Program-made: the position numbers and the translations under genes | The notes under the pieces: generated by a model | What the model was told of the DNA's origin: nothing | The model's input: only the letters and a program-made list of their open reading frames with translations | The model's database searches: none | In this document: one piece after another, positions 24,744 through 32,513 of the stretch | Layout: every line of letters begins with the position of its first letter | Position numbering within the stretch: position 1 is the stretch's first letter | Assembly: GCA_039199225.1 (NCBI GenBank) | Contig: JBCCSZ010000017.1 | Location: 1 to 41,909 of the forward strand | Length of the DNA stretch: 41,909 nt | DNA from: JBCCSZ01 sp039199225 | GTDB lineage: Bacteria; Bacteroidota; Bacteroidia; Chitinophagales; Saprospiraceae | Reading direction: 5' to 3'

Positions 24744-26794
24744 CTTTCTCCGCGGCCTTCCAATTTGGCATCTTTCAAGACTTCCTTCTCAATTTTGATG
24801 CTCTTGGGGCCAGAGAGAATCTTGAACTCCGTCCGACGATTAAAGCGGTGCTCTTCATCCGAGCAGCGGGTACCATTGACACAACGGTTCAAAATTTGCG
24901 ATTCGCCATAACCAACAGCTTCGATACGCTCCGTAGGAATCCCCTTGTCTGTCAGCCACTTCTTCGCCGAATCTGCCCGACGTTGGGACAGCCTTCTATT
25001 GTAAGGCGTCGTTCCTTGTGCATCTGTGTGGGAAGACAATTCGATCACCAAATCTGGATAATCGTTCATCAGACCCATCAAAAACGTCAAATCCTTTTCG
25101 GCATCTGCGAGGATTTTATCGTCGTCGAAATCGTAGTATATGTTGTTGAGACGGATCGGCTCTTCTGTAGTAATCGTGATAAGCTCAGGCTCTTTCTTGG
25201 GAACAGGCTTTAGGTCAAAGCTCTTTTCGATGGTCTGTGTTTTGCGAAGCCCCTGCGTTGTAAACTCCAGAGAATCAGGGAAATACCCTTCTCGGGAAAC
25301 CAACAATTTATAGGACTTATCCATACCCAGCAAGAAAGTGTACTTGTTGCCATTTTCCTTTTGGCGAGTATCGAAGTTTTCCACCTTATTGTCCACAATT
25401 TCGAAGAACTGGACTTTTGCACCATTCAATGGCTTCTTCTCCGTAAAAATAGTGGTCAACAAATCAAGCGCCACGTTCGACTTCTGGAAAGTATAAATAT
25501 CATTGCAACAAGTCTTTCCCTTGACAGACTTCGTACCAGGTCGGTTCGACGCCAAGGCCCCGCTGAAGCCATCCTTATCGATGGAGAAATACAGATCGTC
25601 TACACTAGAGTTGAAAGGCGTTCCCATATTAACTGGCGCGCTCCAACCAGAGCCACTCCAATCGGCATTGAAGACATCAAAACCACCGATGCCAGGGTGG
25701 CCGGTCGAACTGAAGTACAACTTACCATCCAGATAATAAGGCGTTTCTTCCTCTCCAATGGTATTGATAACATCACCCAGATTAACAGGCGGCGTGTACC
25801 CCTCCCCCGTGCGAGTAGAGTAATACAAGTCATAGCCACCGTAACCACCATCCATATTAGAAGCAAAAAACATTACCTCCTTGCCAAACAATTCACCGAC
25901 GGCTGGTTGCTTCACGATGTAATCGCCGTTGATGCCTTCCACAAGATTTGCTGGTCCCCACCCGTCGGAACCTCTTTGACTTATATACAATTGGCTTTCG
26001 ACCATGATGTTGCCTTCCAGACGAGCGCGTGTAAAGTACATGCTGTTGCCATCGGGCGAGAAAGTCAGATTACCGATGTGGTATCCAGGGCGATTGAGGT
26101 TGGTTCCTTCGATGGAAGTGGCTTTGTCCCATCCTTCTTCCCCCATGCGAGCGGTAAACACCTTAGAATAGAAATTATCTTCACTACCATCCAGTACGAT
26201 CACTTTCTTTGCTTGAATTGCCGTAAAGAAGAGTTCACTTTCATTGCGAAGGATGGGAGAGTATTCAGAATATTTAGAGTTAACGTTTTTGCCAGCATTC
26301 AGAATCTCCATTCCGACGACCGGGTCCATTTCGCGAGCCATTTCAGCCCCAGTAAGTTCAACCTTTGCCAGGGTAATTTTATTGAGGTCTTCTGCTTCGC
26401 TGATGTAAAGCTGCAGTTGTTCGATGGCCTCATCGTATTTGGCATTCATTTTTAGGATGCGCGCAAAGTTGTAGCGTGCTTCCGGCATGTAAGGATTCTT
26501 GAATTTTTTGGAGTTGCGTCTGCGGACGATTCGCTTGTACCAACGTTCTGCTCGGGCATAGTCTCGCAATTGCAGGTGTAGCTGCGCTGCTTTGTAAGCA
26601 ATTTTAATGTCTCGATCGCCTTTTTCCTTGTAATACTCCTCGTATTGCTCCAAGGCATTGTAATAGTCGTTTTGCTCTTCGGCCATTTTGGCGGCGGTGA
26701 GCATCTTCTCTGCATTTGACTTCGTGATGGGCTGAGCATTCAAAAAGGGATGACACAATAGGGCCAACAAAATCCACATCCATGATCTTTTCAT
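24716..26794 (-). CDS. TPR-PD40-OmpA family envelope protein
   Basis: The 692-residue product has a signal peptide (about 1-20, CHPFLNA-Q) and TPR-like repeats (about 25-130; AAKMAEEQNDYYNALEQYEEYY, then QLHLQLRDYARAERWYKRIV). A PD40/WD40-like propeller follows (about 170-440; NLTFSPDGNSMYFTRA, GGYGGYDLYYSTR, LYFSSTGHPGIGGFDVF). Then come a carboxypeptidase-like domain (about 445-535) and a C-terminal OmpA peptidoglycan-binding domain (about 555-665; IYYDFDDDKI, LSSHTDAQGTTPYNRRLSQRRADSAKKWL, EHRFNRRTEFKIL). The Asp and Arg of HTDA and NRR that bind diaminopimelate are present. This architecture accompanies PorP/SprF-like proteins in many Bacteroidota, and here it lies 63 bases after one. The last three codons are Lys, AAA AAA AAG, then TAG. 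That slippery end leads in the -1 frame to a DUF1573 domain, so an 825-residue form may be made. Confidence 0.93.
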   Translation of the reverse strand: MKRSWMWILLALLCHPFLNAQPITKSNAEKMLTAAKMAEEQNDYYNALEQYEEYYKEKGDRDIKIAYKAAQLHLQLRDYARAERWYKRIVRRRNSKKFKNPYMPEARYNFARILKMNAKYDEAIEQLQLYISEAEDLNKITLAKVELTGAEMAREMDPVVGMEILNAGKNVNSKYSEYSPILRNESELFFTAIQAKKVIVLDGSEDNFYSKVFTARMGEEGWDKATSIEGTNLNRPGYHIGNLTFSPDGNSMYFTRARLEGNIMVESQLYISQRGSDGWGPANLVEGINGDYIVKQPAVGELFGKEVMFFASNMDGGYGGYDLYYSTRTGEGYTPPVNLGDVINTIGEEETPYYLDGKLYFSSTGHPGIGGFDVFNADWSGSGWSAPVNMGTPFNSSVDDLYFSIDKDGFSGALASNRPGTKSVKGKTCCNDIYTFQKSNVALDLLTTIFTEKKPLNGAKVQFFEIVDNKVENFDTRQKENGNKYTFLLGMDKSYKLLVSREGYFPDSLEFTTQGLRKTQTIEKSFDLKPVPKKEPELITITTEEPIRLNNIYYDFDDDKILADAEKDLTFLMGLMNDYPDLVIELSSHTDAQGTTPYNRRLSQRRADSAKKWLTDKGIPTERIEAVGYGESQILNRCVNGTRCSDEEHRFNRRTEFKILSGPKSIKIEKEVLKDAKLEGRGESKGDGQKKK

Positions 26795-26857
26795 GCTTCT
26801 GAAAGTTTTCTTTTACTTTTTAAATCAAAAAATCGACTATTTATTGCCTGTAATTTG

Positions 26858-27925
26858 TTAAAACCGAGGACAAATGATAACGGGCGTGATCTCCGGATCT
26901 TTGTAGATGCGAAGAATGTAAGAAGCTCCGAATTCAATCCCTCCACCGAATGTATTGACGGCATCTTTCAGGTCGGAAAGTGTCAAGTCGTACCCGAGGG
27001 CAAAGCGGAGGTTTTTGGTATGATAGCCCAATAGTACTTGAGCCGCATCTTGGAGGCGATAGCCCAATCCAACGCGAAGCATCTGCCCTTTCTTCGACTT
27101 AGGGTCGAGAGTGTGGTCTACCCACATTTGAACAGCCGTTTCGCTGGTTCTTGCGAAGTTGGTAAGGAAAGCAGGGGCCAAGGCCCATTTTTTACTGAGT
27201 TCGAATCGGAAATCACCGTGAAACGTCAAGCGCAGTGGAAGGTCCGAATCTACACTATCTGCGCTCATGGTACCGTTCTCGCTTAAGAAGGCGTAGCGCG
27301 GCGTCAGCAGGCGCTTACCTGCAAAGCCGAGTGTCATATTGGTTTGCTCGTTGAATTTGGAGCGAAGTAAAACCCCAGCATTCAGATCAAAGTAAGTGGT
27401 ATTTGGGTCCGTACCGATTTGTAGGGCATCCGGCCCTGTACCGGGAGTCAATCCGTCCCGCAATTCATCCCCAAGCTCTGCCTTCATGGTACTGAAGCGA
27501 CGGCTCATACTTCCCGCTTGTACGGCAAAAGATAAAACAGTATTCCGCTTTTTGTCCATGGCCCAGTGGTAAGATATCGAGCCCAAAAATCCGCCATGTG
27601 CCAACTCCAGGGTTCCAGCCTTATCGTTGAAGAAAGTAACACCGGCGCCAATCCAGTCTTGCTTACCGATGCCACGAAACAAAGGCGCATCCGCATAAAA
27701 GGCAGGCGTCACGTAGGTATTCGGTGAAAGTGTAAATGCTTGATCGCGAAAATGTCCTCCCAAGCGAACAGTTCCCTCAAAAGCACCTGAATAAGCGGGG
27801 TTTGTATTGATCGGCGTGTAGGTGAACAGCGTAAAGTGTGGAACATCCTGCGCGCTAATCGTCGATATACCGTTTATCAGGAAAAAGAAGCAGAGTAAAA
27901 GTGGTAGAAGTCTTAGTAATTTCAT
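26858..27925 (-). CDS. PorP/SprF-family type IX secretion-associated outer-membrane protein
   Basis: The 355-residue product has a signal peptide (about 1-25, ISTISA-Q). The family hallmark follows: DVPHFTLFTYTPINTNPAYSGAFEGTVRLGGHFRDQ at about residues 27-62, where 'NPAYSG' is typical. Then come barrel strands and an end with FALGYDLTLSDLKDAVNTFGGGIEFGASYIL and the terminal CPRF. Members act in the outer membrane with the type IX secretion system and help attach or export particular surface proteins. No large T9SS substrate gene is immediately upstream, which is the common context of SprF. Its operon partner is the OmpA protein downstream. Confidence 0.92.
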   Translation of the reverse strand: MKLLRLLPLLLCFFFLINGISTISAQDVPHFTLFTYTPINTNPAYSGAFEGTVRLGGHFRDQAFTLSPNTYVTPAFYADAPLFRGIGKQDWIGAGVTFFNDKAGTLELAHGGFLGSISYHWAMDKKRNTVLSFAVQAGSMSRRFSTMKAELGDELRDGLTPGTGPDALQIGTDPNTTYFDLNAGVLLRSKFNEQTNMTLGFAGKRLLTPRYAFLSENGTMSADSVDSDLPLRLTFHGDFRFELSKKWALAPAFLTNFARTSETAVQMWVDHTLDPKSKKGQMLRVGLGYRLQDAAQVLLGYHTKNLRFALGYDLTLSDLKDAVNTFGGGIEFGASYILRIYKDPEITPVIICPRF

Positions 27926-28149
27926 AGAGGAAACTGTTTGCTCGTTGAAATAAGTCTTTGGAGGTTTTGCAACCGTTCTAAGATTAAGCCCGAAATATAG
28001 CGATTTTTACTAAAATATAACCCAAGTTGCGGTGAATGAAAGGATTTACCTTCGGTTTCGCAGCAAATATTCAAGTTAAATGCTTTCTCAAGATTGATCC
28101 ACAGCCTGAATTGGCTACTGCAAATTAAAGTCTTTACATTAATTATAAT

Positions 28150-28183
28150 GTTAAAACCCAAAGAACAGACTGCTTTGTCGGCC
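28150..28183 (-). terminator. Weak terminator candidate after the glycosyltransferase gene
   Basis: CAAAG and CTTTG (within about 28158-28177) can pair around a nine-base loop just past the glycosyltransferase stop. The next bases on the minus strand are GGGTTTTAAC. The stem is short, so this is tentative. The remainder of the 263-base gap to the SprF-like gene contains only a near-consensus TATATTTC (27999-27992, minus strand), 67 bases before that gene. Confidence 0.3.
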
Positions 28184-28188
28184 TTTTC

Positions 28189-29199
28189 TCAAAATCCGTT
28201 CGCGACAGACCACTTTTTGCGTACCGACCCAGCCAGTTTTTCCATGGACTGATTCTTCATACACTGAAAATGCCCCTTGGGGCAGCGGTCGTGACCAATC
28301 TTGGAACAGGGTCGGCAGCGCAATCCTTTCACCTCATGTATCTCAAATGAGTCTACGGCTTCTGGTACATAAGGATACATTCCAAAGGCTGGAACTGTAC
28401 TCCCCCATATGGAAATGAGCGGCTTACGAAAAGCAGCCGCGATGTGCATCATACCCGTGTCGTGGCTGATCACCACAGTAGCTTGCTGGATGATGGAGGC
28501 AGATTGTCCCAGCCGCCAGCGACCACAGGCGTTGAACACGGCAGCTCCCAGCTCACTTGCCAGCCGCTCCCCCACGGCCGATTCGGCCGGACCGCCAAGC
28601 AGGACAATCGGCAGGTCCAGAGATTGGCAGAGTGTCCGTATTTGATCCTCCGGCAGCCGCTTGGTAGCATGCGCAGCACCAATGGCAAACACGACAAAAG
28701 GACTCTGTTTGTTTTTCCGGAGGTACTTCCATTCCTTGGCCAGCTTCACCTCCTGTCCTTTGGGAATGAAAAAGTCCAGTCCTTTACCATCATTCTGCAC
28801 CCCCAATGAGCGAACGGCCCCTAAGTAACGATCCACGATGTGGCGATCAGGCATTTGATTCACTTTGGCATTGACCAAAAGCCATTTCCTAAAATTGAGC
28901 TTATTAAAACTCTTAAACCGACGCCTCAGCCCCAATCGCAAAACCAGTGTGCGGAGATTCTTATGCAAGTCGATGATGTAATCGTAGCGCTCCCGATGGA
29001 GGTCCGTCATCGCTGGGCTGATGGCATCTTCGATGAGAAATACCTTATCAATGTGTGGGTTGGCGACCACCAGATCGCGATAGCGCTCCTTGGTTAAGAA
29101 ATGAACCTCTGCCGCCAGCTGCAATTTTAAGCAGCGCACAACGGGGCTTGTCAATACAATATCACCAATGGAACTGAAGCGGATGACCAAAATTTTCAT
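28189..29199 (-). CDS. Glycosyltransferase family 9 (heptosyltransferase-like)
   Basis: GT9 enzymes add heptose or related sugars to lipopolysaccharide core at the cytoplasmic face of the inner membrane. The 336-residue protein starts MKILVIRFSSIGDIVLTSPV, the classic family opening, and carries VVFAIGAAHATKRLPEDQIR (about 168-187) and LPIVLLGGPAE. The donor-binding segment is VVISHDTGMMHIAAAFRKPLISIWGST (about 243-269). Near the C-terminus it has Cys-rich CRPCSKIGHDRCPKGHFQCM, which is common in this subgroup. It is the third gene of a unit with the dehalogenase and DUF4783 genes, 43 bases after the latter. Confidence 0.93.
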   Translation of the reverse strand: MKILVIRFSSIGDIVLTSPVVRCLKLQLAAEVHFLTKERYRDLVVANPHIDKVFLIEDAISPAMTDLHRERYDYIIDLHKNLRTLVLRLGLRRRFKSFNKLNFRKWLLVNAKVNQMPDRHIVDRYLGAVRSLGVQNDGKGLDFFIPKGQEVKLAKEWKYLRKNKQSPFVVFAIGAAHATKRLPEDQIRTLCQSLDLPIVLLGGPAESAVGERLASELGAAVFNACGRWRLGQSASIIQQATVVISHDTGMMHIAAAFRKPLISIWGSTVPAFGMYPYVPEAVDSFEIHEVKGLRCRPCSKIGHDRCPKGHFQCMKNQSMEKLAGSVRKKWSVANGF

Positions 29200-29242
29200 G
29201 TACGGAAGTTACAGACAGTGTTTCATCGAAAAGAGGTTGAAA

Positions 29243-29710
29243 CTATTCCTCCTCAATTCGAATTTCTACAATTTTTTCGTTGTTGAAAGTGATGTAAGTT
29301 CGGTAGGTATTCTTGCTGGTACGCAAATTCCCGATCATATAGCTATTGGCGCCACCGCCGGACTGCCCTCGGTGTTTGACATCAAAGCCCGTCGTTTGCT
29401 GATTGGTAAAAAAGCGATTCAATTGAACCTTAGCCTCTTCCGACGGCAGAATGTCCTCCTCTTCCAGCAAGATCAACTCCACTTCCTCGGCTAGGAAGGG
29501 AATAAGCTGATCGGCATTGCCTTTTTTGAAACTGTTGACCACCTCGTCGGATTGGCCATAGGAATCGGGAATCGACGGTGGTATGGTCGTTCCCTGATCG
29601 GTTGTGGGTGGCTTATCTACTTCGAGGTTGCCATTGGTCGTAAAGTAGTAAACAGCAGCTAATCCCAGAAGCAGTCCGAGCACCAAGGTGATGGTTTTTC
29701 GCATGTTCAT
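29243..29710 (-). CDS. DUF4783-family membrane-anchored or exported protein
   Basis: The 155-residue product starts with a hydrophobic segment (TITLVLGLLLGLAAVYYFTT, about 6-25) that could be an anchor or uncleaved signal. A Thr/Pro linker and a SnoaL/NTF2-like DUF4783 domain (about 55-155) follow: DEVVNSFKKGNADQLIPFLAEEVEL, AKVQLNRFFTNQQTTGFDVKHRGQSG, YMIGNLRTSKNTYRTYITF, KIVEIRIEEE. Function is unknown in the family. It begins 6 bases after the dehalogenase stop, so the two are translationally linked. Confidence 0.8.
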   Translation of the reverse strand: MNMRKTITLVLGLLLGLAAVYYFTTNGNLEVDKPPTTDQGTTIPPSIPDSYGQSDEVVNSFKKGNADQLIPFLAEEVELILLEEEDILPSEEAKVQLNRFFTNQQTTGFDVKHRGQSGGGANSYMIGNLRTSKNTYRTYITFNNEKIVEIRIEEE

Positions 29711-29716
29711 TAAGGC

Positions 29717-30616
29717 TTATTTCACAATTGATTGGACAAAAGTAACAACTTTCTCTGCAATGGCCTCCCCTTGGTCTTCCTGCAAAAAGTGGCCTGCATT
29801 TTCAATAATGGTATGTGCTTGCCCATTGGCGCCGGGAATCAGCGACTGAAAATACTTTTCGCCTCCTTTCATAATGGGGTCCGAATCGCTGAAAAGCGTT
29901 AAAAAAGGTTTGTTCCATTGTTGGAGCTTTTGCCAAGCTTTCACATTGAGCAGAGACTCAGGGTCATCCGCTGCCATCGGGACCAGTGCTGGGAAGGCCC
30001 GCGCACCAGCTTTGTAAGACTCATCCGGATAGGGCGCATCGTATCCAGCGACGACGTCTGGACTCAACTCGGTCGTTGTCCCCATGTCAATGATCTTTCC
30101 CACGGGTAGCTCCGGCACAGAATGCGCAAAATCTTTCCATTGCTGAAAGGCAGGTGGAAAGGCTACTTTTCCAGCTGGCAGCGCCGTATTTGCTGCAATG
30201 GCGCTGTCAAACCGCTCGGGCAGATTCACAAGTAGCCGCAATCCGAGTAAGCCACCCCAGTCCTGGCAAAATAGATGCATAGCTTTGAGGTCCAAGCTCT
30301 GGATGAAAGCACTCATCCACTCCATGTGCTTGGCATAAGAGTAATCACTGATGTTCGTTGGCTTATCAGATTTTCCAAAGCCAATCAGGTCGGGAGCAAT
30401 CGCTCTGAAGCCTGCTGCAGTGATCACAGGAATCATTTTGCGGTACAAATAAGACCAACTCGGCTCGCCATGCAATAATAGTACAATGGGCGCCTCAGAA
30501 GGTCCTTCATCAACAAAATGCATTCGCATACCATCACCCACCTCAACATAATGAGGATCAAAAGGGAAATCAGTAAGCGTCGAAAAGCGGTCTTCTGGTG
30601 TTTGGAGGAATTGCAT
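29717..30616 (-). CDS. Haloalkane dehalogenase, HLD-I-like alpha/beta hydrolase
   Basis: Haloalkane dehalogenases hydrolyse the carbon-halogen bond of haloalkanes through an alkyl-enzyme ester. The 299-residue protein has the oxyanion-hole segment HGEPSWSYLYRK (49-60), the nucleophile D119 with halide-binding W120 in CQDWGG, W160 in FQQW as a candidate second halide ligand, catalytic D246 in SDSDPI, and H276 in NAGHF. The acid after strand 7 and the overall layout match subfamily I (DhlA/DhmA type). The WLYRK, QDWGG and DPI elements separate it from epoxide hydrolases, which lack the Asp-Trp pair. It is the first gene of the unit with DUF4783 and GT9. Natural substrates are unknown; marine halogenated compounds would fit. 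Confidence 0.9.
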   Translation of the reverse strand: MQFLQTPEDRFSTLTDFPFDPHYVEVGDGMRMHFVDEGPSEAPIVLLLHGEPSWSYLYRKMIPVITAAGFRAIAPDLIGFGKSDKPTNISDYSYAKHMEWMSAFIQSLDLKAMHLFCQDWGGLLGLRLLVNLPERFDSAIAANTALPAGKVAFPPAFQQWKDFAHSVPELPVGKIIDMGTTTELSPDVVAGYDAPYPDESYKAGARAFPALVPMAADDPESLLNVKAWQKLQQWNKPFLTLFSDSDPIMKGGEKYFQSLIPGANGQAHTIIENAGHFLQEDQGEAIAEKVVTFVQSIVK

Positions 30617-30787
30617 GCTTGCTCAAGTGTTTAGCGTGGAAGAATGATTCAAACGAATTGCAAATGAAATAAATATAACAATAATCCGCAACGCTCTACA
30701 GCGGCCAAACAAAAAGGGAGCAGGTTTTTCCAAAATCGATACAATGTGGAAGGCAAAAATACACTAATCAGCTATCCTTCCAATCCG

Positions 30788-31432
30788 TTAAAAGTCGACT
30801 TTTCTATCAAACTGATAAGCAATGGCAACTCCCGGATGAAATATCCACAACTGATCTAAACTGTTCAAATGATCATGCTGCCAGTACCGGCGACCTTGCA
30901 TTTCCAAATCAGCAAATAGGCGATCCGACAGCTGAAACCGAACGCCTAGTCCTACATTTACAGCATGGCTAAGCACCTCCTTACTTTGCCTTGAGAAATA
31001 CAGCCTCTCCCGCTCGTCGTTCAACTGTGTGGAAGCACGAAGACCTGCCTCTCCATAAATACCTATTTTCCAAAAATTGAAAAAGGCATAGCGGGCCGAC
31101 AATCCCAGCTCCAACTGCTTATAAACTTGATAAAAGGCGGCAAAGGATATCCTATCACATAGAGCAATTCCAAAGTAATCACCTGGATGACCATCCTTTT
31201 GATTGATGATGTAATTCAAGCTGGTGCGAAGCTGAAAACGACTTCCAAAGCGATTGGCAAAGTAGGCACCATAACTACGAGAGGTAATATAGGCCGCATT
31301 TACACTACAAACGTCAAAGGATTCATTGGCCAAAAAAATAGTTCGGTGATAGGTCAGACCGACTTCACTTTGTGCAGTAGCGAATACAGTAAATAAAAGG
31401 AAGAGAGAAAGAATGGGTACCATTTTTTTCAT
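30788..31432 (-). CDS. Small outer-membrane beta-barrel protein, copy A of a tandem pair
   Basis: The 214-residue product has a signal peptide (about 1-20, LLFTVFATA-Q). Barrel-like strands follow: EVGLTYHRTIFLANES, YGAYFANRFGSRFQLRTSLNYIINQKDG, KQLELGLSARYAFFNFWKIGIYGEAGLRAST, RLFADLEMQGRRYWQHDHLNSLDQ. It closely matches copy B, with signal peptide, QLELG-ARY-FFNFWK-G-YGE and RYWQHD conserved almost unchanged, but the loop at about residues 80-100 differs. No named family is recognised. The upstream sequence, including the 3' tail of the VOC gene, is also duplicated, so this copy arose by segmental tandem duplication. Confidence 0.8.
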   Translation of the reverse strand: MKKMVPILSLFLLFTVFATAQSEVGLTYHRTIFLANESFDVCSVNAAYITSRSYGAYFANRFGSRFQLRTSLNYIINQKDGHPGDYFGIALCDRISFAAFYQVYKQLELGLSARYAFFNFWKIGIYGEAGLRASTQLNDERERLYFSRQSKEVLSHAVNVGLGVRFQLSDRLFADLEMQGRRYWQHDHLNSLDQLWIFHPGVAIAYQFDRKVDF

Positions 31433-31517
31433 AGCGACAGATTTGATTAGAATTAGAACGAGTACTACTCATAAAGACCTGACGCTTTAACAAAAAGGTT
31501 GGGTGATAAGCTTTCAG

Positions 31518-31660
31518 CTATTTGATCCGATTGAGAGCCAAAATCCCCATCATCCATCCATCCATCCATCCAATTCGGTAACAGCTTTTCTGAATAGTAC
31601 CCACATAGGTTAATATACCAATTCATTTTTTGAGGATGAGCAACTTGTGTGTTTTTACAA
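31518..31660 (-). pseudogene. 3' fragment of the VOC gene left by tandem duplication
   Basis: Read on the minus strand, this matches the last 43 or so codons of the intact VOC gene (32386-32515). Shared pieces include the region coding ETHK, the A-rich stretch, the AATTGGTA block, CAGAAAAGC, CCAAATTGGATGG-like sequence and the TCAAATAG end. It has lost the reading frame and carries an expanded CATC tetranucleotide tract at 31551-31570. It has no start and no upstream part, so it is a duplication scar. Confidence 0.85.
31551..31570. repeat. CATC tetranucleotide tract
   Basis: Five perfect CATC units lie inside the VOC fragment. The intact VOC gene has only CACCATCCAA at the corresponding place, so the tract expanded after duplication, as expected of slipped-strand mispairing. 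Confidence 0.9.
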
Positions 31661-31667
31661 CTCGCGG

Positions 31668-32300
31668 TTATTCAGCAATTTGATAGGCAATAGCAATGCC
31701 TGGAATGTAAAGCCATGGTTTTTCCATACTACTCAGGTAATCATGCTGCCAGTATCGGCGCCGTTGCATTTCCAAGTCAGCAAACATACGCTCTGATAAG
31801 CGGAAACGGATGCCCAAGGTGGTATTAGCAGCGTGGCTCAATACCTCCTTATTTTCTCTGGCATAATATAAAGTTTGCCGTTGGTCATTTAACTGAGTAG
31901 AAGCGAGAAGTCCTATTTCTCCATAGACGCCCAATTTCCAGAAGTTGAAAAACATATACCGGGCAGCTACGCCAAGCTCCAACTGCTTGTAGGATTGACT
32001 ATTTGGACTCAGCGTACCGCAAAATCCAACTCCAGGAGGAAAAGAGGAAAAATCGTGAAAATACCCTTCTTTACGATTGATGGTGTAGTTCAAGCTGGTG
32101 CGTAGTTGCAAACGCTTCCCGACACGATTGGCATAATAAGCACCGTAGCTAGCGGAAGAAACAAAAGTCTCATAGTCCAATAAACTAGAGGCATCGTGGA
32201 GGAAAAGACTTCGGTGATGGGTCAGACCGATCTCGCTTTGTGCAGTAGCAAAGACGGTAAACAAAGAGAAGAGAGAAAAAGTAAGGACAAGATTTTTCAC
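31668..32300 (-). CDS. Small outer-membrane beta-barrel protein, copy B of a tandem pair
   Basis: The 210-residue product is the partner of copy A, with signal peptide ending FTVFATA-Q, then EIGLTHHRSLFLHDAS, YGAYYANRVGKRLQLRTSLNYTINRKEG, KQLELGVAARYMFFNFWKLGVYGEIGLLAST, and RMFADLEMQRRRYWQHDYLSSMEK. It lacks the last few residues of copy A (ends IAYQIAE versus IAYQFDRKVDF). It is directly followed downstream by the VOC fragment of unit A and preceded by the intact VOC gene 85 bases upstream. It is probably the parental copy because it retains the original neighbour. The function is not recognised. Confidence 0.8.
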   Translation of the reverse strand: MKNLVLTFSLFSLFTVFATAQSEIGLTHHRSLFLHDASSLLDYETFVSSASYGAYYANRVGKRLQLRTSLNYTINRKEGYFHDFSSFPPGVGFCGTLSPNSQSYKQLELGVAARYMFFNFWKLGVYGEIGLLASTQLNDQRQTLYYARENKEVLSHAANTTLGIRFRLSERMFADLEMQRRRYWQHDYLSSMEKPWLYIPGIAIAYQIAE

Positions 32301-32513
32301 AGCGACAGATTTGATTAGAACTAGAACGAATACTACTTCTAAAGACCTGACGCTTCAACAAAAAGGTTGGGTGATGGGCTTTCAGCTATTTGACCCGATT
32401 GAAAGCCAAGGCTCCCACCATCCAATTTGGCAATGGCTTTTCTGGATTGCGCTTGCGCAGATTCAGGTACCAATTAATTTTTTTGAGGATGGGGACTTTG
32501 TGTGTTTCTACAA
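31668..32513. repeat. Tandem duplication, unit B
   Basis: About 846 bases comprising barrel gene copy B, the leader and the 3' end of the intact VOC gene. Similarity to unit A ends near 32513, inside the VOC coding region. Confidence 0.85.

Larger units (their letters stand above)
30788..31660. repeat. Tandem duplication, unit A
   Basis: About 873 bases comprising barrel gene copy A, its upstream leader and a decayed copy of the VOC gene 3' end. The leader (31433-31517) and the corresponding leader of unit B (32301-32385) agree at most positions, for example AAAGACCTGACGCTT and CAAAAAGGTTGGGTGAT. Confidence 0.85.

Noticed and set aside
27922..28161. 79-codon open frame upstream of the SprF-like gene
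   Set aside because: No recognisable domain, no plausible ribosome site, and it occupies the region needed for the SprF promoter.
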